A stretch of 46,994 nucleotides of DNA from Muribaculaceae bacterium. Its GTDB lineage: Bacteria; Bacteroidota; Bacteroidia; Bacteroidales; Muribaculaceae. The notes beneath the pieces are model-generated. The model saw nothing but the letters and a program-made list of their open reading frames with translations. It searched no databases and had not been told where the DNA came from. Position 1 is the stretch's first letter, and the number at the start of each line of letters is the position of its first letter. Shown here one piece after another: positions 41,394 to 46,994 of this stretch. Position numbers and translations under genes: made by a program. The DNA lies in assembly GCA_022510465.1 (NCBI GenBank), contig JAFLTJ010000008.1, positions 1-46,994 on the forward strand. The letters run 5' to 3'.

Positions 41394-42578
41394 ATGAAAA
41401 CAAATATAGGAGTATTTTTCGGTGGCCGTTCCACCGAGCACGAAATCTCGATAATCTCGGCTTCACAAGCCATGAGTGCAATCAATCGCGACCGTTATGA
41501 TGTAACCCCGATATACATCACCAAGCAGGGCGAATGGTACACGGGAGAGGCACTTTTTGACGTAGCCAACTACCGTGATGTCCCGGCGTTGCTTGCCAAG
41601 TGTCGCAAAGTATTCATGATTCCCGAGAAAGGTAATTTCAACCTTTACTCGTCAAAACACAGCCTTTTCAAGAAACCGGTCATCACGCGGCTGGATGTTG
41701 TAATCCCCGTTCTCCACGGTTCCAACGGCGAGGATGGTATCTTTGAGGGCGTTCTCGAAACAATCGACATCCCGTTTGCCGGATGTAACACACTGTCGAG
41801 CGCAAACGGCATGGATAAAATCACCATGAAAATGATTTTGCGCGAATGTGGCATACCGGTGGTTGATTACGTTTGGTTTACCGACAAAGAGTGGTATTCA
41901 AAACGCGATGAACTGATTGCCCGTATTGAAGAAAAAATAGGTTATCCCGTAATTGTCAAACCGGCCAACCTCGGTTCAAGCGTCGGCATTGGCCGCGCCG
42001 TCAACCGCGAGCAGCTTATCGAAAAAGTCGACACGGCCGAGAAGTATTCTTCACGTATCATCGTCGAGCGGATGGTTGAAAACCTTAAGGAGATTAACTG
42101 CTCGGTTCTTGGCGACTGCGACGAATATCAGACATCGGTGTGTGAAGAACCAATCAAGAGCGGCGAAATCCTGTCATACGAAGACAAATACATGGGCGGC
42201 TCAAAGGGCGCCAAAGGCATGCAGGCCTCGGAGAAACGCATTCCGGCCGACCTGCCGCAAGAGATGAGCGACCGCATACGCTATCTCGCCGGCGAAACAT
42301 TCCGCGTTCTATCCTGCCATGGCGTAAGCCGAGTTGACGTCATTGTAGACGCCGACACCAACGACATATACGTGAACGAAATCAACACCATTCCGGGCTC
42401 ACTCTCGTTCTATCTATGGGAAGCAACCGGCATTCCGTTTGACAAACTGATGGATAAGCTCGTGGCCCTTGCCCTCAAGCGTCAGCGCGAAAAGAGCCAC
42501 AAGACCGTCAGCTATGACCAAAACATCTTCTCGATGGGTGGCGGCGTGAAAGGTGGCGTAAAAGGAAAATTGAAATAA
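41394..42578 (+). CDS. ddl: D-alanine-D-alanine ligase
   Basis: A 394-residue ATP-grasp enzyme. GVFFGGRSTEHEISIISASQ is the Ddl start; VLHGSNGEDGIFEGVLE, the ATP-grasp IVKPANLGSSVGIGRA, the omega-loop ILSYEDKYMGG and the metal site VNEINTIPGSLSFYLWEATG are clear. The omega loop carries a Tyr-containing YEDKY, like D-Ala-D-Ala ligases rather than the D-lactate-specific VanA type, so no glycopeptide resistance is implied. It is longer than many Ddl proteins (about 320-360) through N-domain insertions and a Gly/Lys C-terminal tail (GGGVKGGVKGKLK). Confidence 0.95.
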   Translation: MKTNIGVFFGGRSTEHEISIISASQAMSAINRDRYDVTPIYITKQGEWYTGEALFDVANYRDVPALLAKCRKVFMIPEKGNFNLYSSKHSLFKKPVITRLDVVIPVLHGSNGEDGIFEGVLETIDIPFAGCNTLSSANGMDKITMKMILRECGIPVVDYVWFTDKEWYSKRDELIARIEEKIGYPVIVKPANLGSSVGIGRAVNREQLIEKVDTAEKYSSRIIVERMVENLKEINCSVLGDCDEYQTSVCEEPIKSGEILSYEDKYMGGSKGAKGMQASEKRIPADLPQEMSDRIRYLAGETFRVLSCHGVSRVDVIVDADTNDIYVNEINTIPGSLSFYLWEATGIPFDKLMDKLVALALKRQREKSHKTVSYDQNIFSMGGGVKGGVKGKLK

Positions 42579-42584
42579 TAAACG

Positions 42585-42764
42585 ATGACTAATTTTCTGA
42601 TTTGGATACTGGCTCCGCTGGTGTATGGAGTCATCAGCGCGGGAGTTTACACATGGGTGCGCCCCGAAGGCGAAAAGAGCAAGCGTGTCTACTGTCTGAA
42701 TTTCATTAAATTCACGGCCGTAGCCTATTTCATTCTGCTATTCCTTTGGTGGATGCTGACTTAA
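42585..42764 (+). CDS. Small membrane protein of 59 residues
   Basis: Seven bases after ddl an ATG opens a 59-codon frame, MTNFLIWILAPLVYGVISAG to FLWWMLT, with two hydrophobic segments (about 3-23 and 42-58) separated by the charged RPEGEKSKR. No family was recognised. Tight spacing after ddl suggests cotranscription with the wall-synthesis genes. Its last 35 bases overlap the 3' end of the convergent oxidoreductase gene. Confidence 0.7.
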   Translation: MTNFLIWILAPLVYGVISAGVYTWVRPEGEKSKRVYCLNFIKFTAVAYFILLFLWWMLT

Positions 42765-44322
42765 AGGCGGCAACTAAAGCAGCGGCACAGCGGTCGCCGT
42801 CGATAGCCGCCGAGACAATACCGCCGGCATAGCCGGCCCCCTCGCCGGCAGGGTACAATCCGGCAAGTTCAACGTGACACAGCGACTCGCTGTCGCGCGG
42901 TATTCTTACCGGCGACGATGTTCGGGTCTCGTCACCTATAACCACGGCATCAGGCGTCAGAAATCCACGATTTTTGGCGCCAAATTCCTTAAATCCGGCT
43001 TGAAGACGACGGGATATATCCCGCGGCAGGAGCTCGTCAACGCGAGCCGAATGTACACCCGGAGCGTAGGAACAACGCGGCAGGTCGCGCGAGAGACGAG
43101 AGTTGACAAAATCGGTCATACGCTGTGCCGGCGCGTTCTGCGTTCTTCCGGCCTCCTCCCAGAAGCGACGCTCAATCGCCTCCTGGTAGCCCATCATTTT
43201 AAGATTGCCCATCGACTCAAATTCGGCCGGAATATCCTCGGGCAGCACCTCGACAACCATGCCCGAATTGGCCCACTGCGTACCGCGATTTGACGGCGAC
43301 ATTCCGTTAACCACCAGTTGCCCGTCGTCGCTCGCCGCCGGAATAATAAAGCCGCCGGGACACATACAGAAACTGTAAACCCCGCGGCCGTCAACGCGAG
43401 TCGACAGCGTGTACTCGGCCGGCGGAAGAAACTTGCCCCTACCCGACGGCGAATGATAGCGAACGCGGTCAATTGTCTCCTGCGGGTGTTCTAATCTGAC
43501 TCCAACCGCAATCCCCTTAGGTTCAATCTTAATCCCCGATTTGTCGAGATAACGATAAACGTCACGCGCCGAGTGGCCGGTTGCAAGTATTACCGGACCG
43601 TCAAAACGCTCGCCGGCAGCTGTCACCACGCCAACCACACGATTACCGTCAACCACAAGCTCATCAACGCGTGTCTCGAAACGCACCTCGCCGCCACAGC
43701 CTTTGATTGTTTCCCGCATCGCCTTGATAACCACGGGAAGACGGTCGGTGCCTATATGGGGATGCACATCAACCAGAATGTCACGTGAAGCGCCATGCTT
43801 GCACAGTATGCTCAGAATTTTGTCAACCGAGCCGCGTTTTTTGCTGCGTGTATACAGTTTGCCGTCTGAATAGGCACCGGCGCCGCCCTCGCCAAAACAA
43901 TAGTTTGACTCGGCATCGACCCTCTGCTCCCGCGAGATTCGGGCCAGGTCAATCCTGCGCGAGTCAACATCCTTGCCCCGTTCAAGCAAAACGGGCCTGA
44001 AGCCCTCCTCTATAAGCCTGAGAGCGGCAAACAATCCTGCCGGGCCTGCGCCGACAACAATGGCCTCGGGTGCACCGGCCGGCAGCTCTCGATATTCCAC
44101 ATCAACGGGAACACCTACCTCCTTAACAGGCTCGTCAACAAACACTTTCAGCCCGAGGTTAATCATCACCCGGCGCTGACGGGCGTCTATCGACCGCCGG
44201 GTTACTACAATGCCTGTTATTCTATTTGCATCTATATTCAATTCCCCCGATACAGCATGCTGCAACCTAAGTTGGCCGGCAGCCACCTCCGGAGACACGC
44301 GGATTGATATATCTTTAACCAT
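42730..44322 (-). CDS. FAD-dependent dehydrogenase (COG2509-type oxidoreductase)
   Basis: A 530-residue protein from the ATG at 44322 (start MVKDISIRVSPEV). A longer frame to 44415 runs across the promoter and is rejected. After an N-terminal domain (about 1-85) the FAD-binding Rossmann motif AIVVGAGPAGLFAALRLIEE appears, then YCFGEGGAGAYSDGKLYTRS, VILATGHSARDVYRYLDKSG and the C-terminal GLYPAGEGAGYAGGIVSAAI. These are the hallmarks of uncharacterised FAD-dependent dehydrogenases of the YtfP/COG2509 group; the substrate is unknown. No operon partner. Confidence 0.93.
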   Translation of the reverse strand: MVKDISIRVSPEVAAGQLRLQHAVSGELNIDANRITGIVVTRRSIDARQRRVMINLGLKVFVDEPVKEVGVPVDVEYRELPAGAPEAIVVGAGPAGLFAALRLIEEGFRPVLLERGKDVDSRRIDLARISREQRVDAESNYCFGEGGAGAYSDGKLYTRSKKRGSVDKILSILCKHGASRDILVDVHPHIGTDRLPVVIKAMRETIKGCGGEVRFETRVDELVVDGNRVVGVVTAAGERFDGPVILATGHSARDVYRYLDKSGIKIEPKGIAVGVRLEHPQETIDRVRYHSPSGRGKFLPPAEYTLSTRVDGRGVYSFCMCPGGFIIPAASDDGQLVVNGMSPSNRGTQWANSGMVVEVLPEDIPAEFESMGNLKMMGYQEAIERRFWEEAGRTQNAPAQRMTDFVNSRLSRDLPRCSYAPGVHSARVDELLPRDISRRLQAGFKEFGAKNRGFLTPDAVVIGDETRTSSPVRIPRDSESLCHVELAGLYPAGEGAGYAGGIVSAAIDGDRCAAALVAAFKSASTKGIAE

Positions 44323-44347
44323 ACTAACCTGTTTTGCTTTAGAGACG

Positions 44348-44380
44348 CAAAGGTAGTAAAAAAAACATTTTAGCGACAAA
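44348..44380 (-). promoter_or_regulatory. Promoter of the FAD-dependent dehydrogenase gene
   Basis: Minus strand: -33 TTTG (44377-44380), 21-base spacer, perfect -7 TACCTTTG (44348-44355), 25 bases before the ATG. It fixes the start at 44322. Confidence 0.8.
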
Positions 44381-44437
44381 AGCCATAAAAATGTCACCAA
44401 ATAATCCGAACCCACGTCAATCTATTAAGTTTTTTAT

Positions 44438-44445
44438 TAACTTTG
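44438..44445 (+). promoter_or_regulatory. -7 promoter box of the LRR-vWA gene leader
   Basis: TAACTTTG is a perfect TAnnTTTG match. It lies 326 bases before the surface-protein ATG, implying a long leader that holds a large hairpin. The -33 box is not clear. Confidence 0.6.
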
Positions 44446-44451
44446 CGTTTG

Positions 44452-44677
44452 GAAATCAAAACCAATCGCCTATGGAATAATAACATCTTAGAATACAACG
44501 ATATAAAATAGGAAAAGCGTTTTTGCTGAATCTGGTCCTTGAAACTACCACTTTCAAAATGAACCCAGGAGTAAAGCGAGAATGCTCACGTGTAATAGCG
44601 TGGGCTTTACTCATTTATTTGGGTTCAGGTTGTGGTAGACCTCAAGGACAGATAAAGAGAGTTTGCTCACGTTTTTT
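44452..44677 (+). ncRNA. Candidate leader RNA with a 115-nt long-range hairpin
   Basis: Paired arms in nested order: GTCCTTGA (44535-44542)/TCAAGGAC (44642-44649), CTACCAC (44545-44551)/GTGGTAG (44632-44638), GAACCCA (44561-44567)/TGGGTTC (44620-44626), GAGTAAAGC (44569-44577)/GCTTTACTC (44604-44612) and CACG (44587-44590)/CGTG (44599-44602): 35 base pairs. TGCTCACG occurs in the apical arm (44583-44590) and again just before TTTTTT (44664-44677), and both copies could pair with GCGTGGGC (44598-44605), allowing two folds. The upstream AAAGCGTTT and CTTGAAA segments resemble the RNA at 30559-30888. A frame of 72 codons (44523-44741) lacks a proper start. Confidence 0.6.
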
Positions 44678-44771
44678 GTGTGCCTATACCGAGGCGAGCT
44701 CCAATGCCGGCAATCAGTTTTTCCTTTGCCAAACAGAATAATAATCAATCAATTAACTAAATCTTAAAAAA

Positions 44772-46961
44772 ATGGGAAAAACAGTAAAATTTTTAACGGC
44801 GCTCCTGCTTTGTGCGCTAACGTCACTCTCCGCTTCGGCATACGACTTTTACAGCCAAGGTATCTATTACAGAATCACCGACGCCTCCAAAAAGACCGTT
44901 GAAGTCACGTACAGAAATTCTAATTACGCCTCTTATTCGGGTGGGGTCTACATTCCCACCTCAGTAACATATTACGATCTATATTCGGTTACTTCAATCG
45001 GAGCCAATGCTTTCGATGGTTGTAGCGGTCTGATAAGCGTAACGATACCAAACTCGGTGACAACAATCGGAAGAGCTGCTTTCTATGAATGTAGCGGTCT
45101 GACACGCGTCACAATCGGCGACTCGGTAACCACAATCGGAGGCTTAGCTTTCTATAAATGTAGCGGTCTGACAAATATCACGATACCCAACTCGGTAACC
45201 ACAATCGGAAACTATGCTTTCGAGTCTTGTAGCAGTCTGACAAGCGTAACGATACCTAACTCGGTTACATCAATCGGTGTGGGACCTTTTGCAAATTGCG
45301 GGAAATTGCAAAAAATTGATGTTGTTTCGGATAATAAGGATTACACATCGGTCGATGGTGTGCTTTTTACAAAGGATATGACTGAATTGATTCAATGCCC
45401 GGGAGGGAAAACCGGAGCGTATGCGATACCAAACTCGGTGACATCAATCGGAAGCAGTGCTTTTTCATATTGTAGCGGTCTGACAAGTGTCACAATACCC
45501 AACTCGGTAACATCAATCGGAAACAGTGCTTTCGCATATTGTAGCGGTCTCAAAGACATATATTGTAATATCCCCACTCCACTAACTATAAGCGAATATA
45601 CATTTGACGGTTGGTATTCTGCCACTTTGCATGTGCCAACGGGAAGTGTTAACGCTTATAAAAACGCCCAATATTGGAGTAATTTTAAGAATATTGTGGG
45701 TGATATTGGGAATACTAATGAAGATGACAGTAATAACAACAATGGTAATAATAATAGTGACAACGGTAATTTGAATTCGGGGATTTACTTGGGTATAATC
45801 GGATTCAATAAAGACCTTTATGAGCTACCTATCGGGTATCTGGAGGCTGAGAATGTTGGCAAATACACTGATTTTGTCAACAGTTTCAAACTCGATTTAA
45901 ACACGTTGCTTTATTACACGACCGATTATGCTTTAGGCGAAATTGTCAAGCCAACATATCCGTCAGACCTGAAAAACGCAATTATGATTACCTTTACCGA
46001 CGGTCTCGACCAGGGCTCGCTCGCCGAACAAAAAAATACGTCGTTCACCAATTCGGTGGATTATGTCAAATATCTTGGCCAAAAAATTGCATCGACCAAA
46101 GTGAACGAGTTGGACCTTCAAACATACACACTCGGCGTATTGGGCAACGACGTCAGCGATACCGAGCTGTTCAACACCAACCTGCAGTCGCTGGCTTCGA
46201 AGCCCGAAAATGCAACACTACTCACGGATATTGACAACTTAAATCAGAAATTCAACGAGATTTATGACGAACTGGAGCGTCAAACTGCATCGCAAAGCAT
46301 TAAGATTTCAATACCTATAACCAACGACGGCGAAGTTATTCGTTTCACATTTGACGGCGTGGCAGACGCGAAAGATGTTGAAAAATCCGGTCTGTGGGTG
46401 CAGGGTATCTACGATTTCGCTTCAAAGTCGCTCACCGACGTGACCTATCACGGCTTCACCTCGACATCAGGTACTACTGTAACGGGTACACCCGACCCGT
46501 CAATAAGACAGAACATCATCCTCACCTTTGAAGACTGTCGCGACGCAAACGGCAATATGCTCGAAATTAAGGATGTAGAGGATATCAACCAGTGGTCGTA
46601 CATACAATCGAGCGGCCTATGGCAGCGCAACTCGGAGATGGTGAAAGGCGAAAACATCGACATCGAAGTGAAACGCACCTCAGCCGTCGTGATGTTGCTG
46701 ATTGACTGTTCGCTGTCGCTCGGCGAACAAGACCTTGCCAAATTGCAATCGCAGGCAAACGCATTTATAAAGCGCCTTGCCGGAGTGGAAGAAGAGCATG
46801 ACGGAATTAACGAAGTGCTCGTTGACAACCGCGACGAAACCGACGTTGACTGGAGCCGCGCAGAGTATTATAACCTGCAGGGCGTGCGCGTAGAGAATCC
46901 CACGTCGGGGCTTTACATTCAGCGCGTCGGCACTCACTTCCGCAAAATCATTATTCGCTAA
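44772..46961 (+). CDS. BspA-like LRR surface protein with vWA-like region and T9SS-type tail
   Basis: A 729-residue protein with signal peptide MGKTVKFLTALLLCALTSLS. Residues about 70-290 hold 23-residue LRR_5 repeats close to AFDGCSGLISVTIPNSVTTI. The repeat DNA is nearly identical between units (69-bp period). An Asn/Asp-rich linker (about 316-335) follows. The rest resembles a von Willebrand A fold: IMITFTDGLDQGS near 412 and, much later, VMLLIDCSLSLGEQDL (DxSxS) near 640, an order opposite to the usual one. The C-terminus YYNLQGVRVENPTSGLYIQR fits a type IX sorting signal. Likely a surface adhesin. Nothing is recognised in the last 33 bases of the window. Confidence 0.85.
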   Translation: MGKTVKFLTALLLCALTSLSASAYDFYSQGIYYRITDASKKTVEVTYRNSNYASYSGGVYIPTSVTYYDLYSVTSIGANAFDGCSGLISVTIPNSVTTIGRAAFYECSGLTRVTIGDSVTTIGGLAFYKCSGLTNITIPNSVTTIGNYAFESCSSLTSVTIPNSVTSIGVGPFANCGKLQKIDVVSDNKDYTSVDGVLFTKDMTELIQCPGGKTGAYAIPNSVTSIGSSAFSYCSGLTSVTIPNSVTSIGNSAFAYCSGLKDIYCNIPTPLTISEYTFDGWYSATLHVPTGSVNAYKNAQYWSNFKNIVGDIGNTNEDDSNNNNGNNNSDNGNLNSGIYLGIIGFNKDLYELPIGYLEAENVGKYTDFVNSFKLDLNTLLYYTTDYALGEIVKPTYPSDLKNAIMITFTDGLDQGSLAEQKNTSFTNSVDYVKYLGQKIASTKVNELDLQTYTLGVLGNDVSDTELFNTNLQSLASKPENATLLTDIDNLNQKFNEIYDELERQTASQSIKISIPITNDGEVIRFTFDGVADAKDVEKSGLWVQGIYDFASKSLTDVTYHGFTSTSGTTVTGTPDPSIRQNIILTFEDCRDANGNMLEIKDVEDINQWSYIQSSGLWQRNSEMVKGENIDIEVKRTSAVVMLLIDCSLSLGEQDLAKLQSQANAFIKRLAGVEEEHDGINEVLVDNRDETDVDWSRAEYYNLQGVRVENPTSGLYIQRVGTHFRKIIIR

Positions 46962-46994
46962 ATACCCATTGCTTTCCACGCTCCTTTTTTGACC

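Noticed and set aside
41394-42578. Vancomycin-resistance type D-Ala-D-Lac ligase
   Set aside because: The omega loop has the Tyr-type YEDKY of D-Ala-D-Ala ligases, and no VanH/VanX-like genes are adjacent.
44323-44415. 31-codon N-terminal extension of the FAD-dependent dehydrogenase
   Set aside because: The extension crosses a consensus promoter (44348-44380), so translation cannot begin there from that transcript.
44523-44741. 72-codon plus-strand frame over the long hairpin
   Set aside because: Starts with TTG inside a U-rich stretch, no recognisable protein family, and the same bases form nested stems.

Overview
The window reads as chromosomal DNA of a Bacteroidales bacterium, most likely a gut lineage close to Muribaculaceae (family placement is inference). 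Supporting points: many genes are preceded by the Bacteroidota promoter pattern TTTG-N19-21-TAnnTTTG; the lineage-typical small genes DUF4295 (after rpmB-rpmG) and DUF4286 (before ruvC) are present; and there are BspA-type leucine-rich-repeat surface proteins with C-terminal tails resembling type IX secretion signals. No insertion sequence, integrase, phage gene or CRISPR array was seen.

Layout. 1-2605: partial rhomboid protease, a secreted 22-residue-repeat protein and a Wzx-like flippase. 2748-3878: ECF sigma factor and a four-helix membrane protein. 3986-8796: fumarase, queA and a RelA/SpoT homologue, closely spaced on the plus strand. 8888-12035: rpmB-rpmG-DUF4295 and tsaD-cinA on the minus strand. 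12125-17543: typA, then pyrB-pyrI behind a leader with a terminator-like hairpin, a flavin reductase and glyA. 17676-17748: tRNA-Glu(CTC). 17931-23263: PQQ-type propeller lipoprotein, secreted esterase, engB, glycosyltransferase, GYF_2-CD225 protein, DUF4286 and ruvC. 23278-28833 (minus): lepA, MATE transporter, OPT transporter and ssb.

The accessory part is 28.9-37.3 kb. A DUF4143 AAA ATPase gene lies between two 56-bp direct repeats that each carry a promoter; three 23-bp palindrome-bearing repeats follow. Next comes an apparently autonomous structured RNA unit (promoter, several long-range stems, intrinsic terminator; about 330 nt), whose terminator lies just before a gene for a PD-(D/E)XK nuclease-like protein. 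Then come a large LRR/cohesin-like/dockerin surface protein and a cohesin-like/multi-Big_2 protein. A second long RNA hairpin (44535-44649) sits in the leader of another LRR surface protein (44772-46961). These two RNA elements are the strongest candidates for something not yet described.

37.4-44.3 kb holds a GH28 pectinase, an alpha/beta hydrolase, a membrane-anchored MurF-like ligase, ddl, a 59-residue membrane protein and a FAD-dependent oxidoreductase. Functionally the window mixes housekeeping translation, stringent-response and pyrimidine genes with envelope, secreted and glycan-related genes. All calls rest on reading the sequence; no database search was possible.
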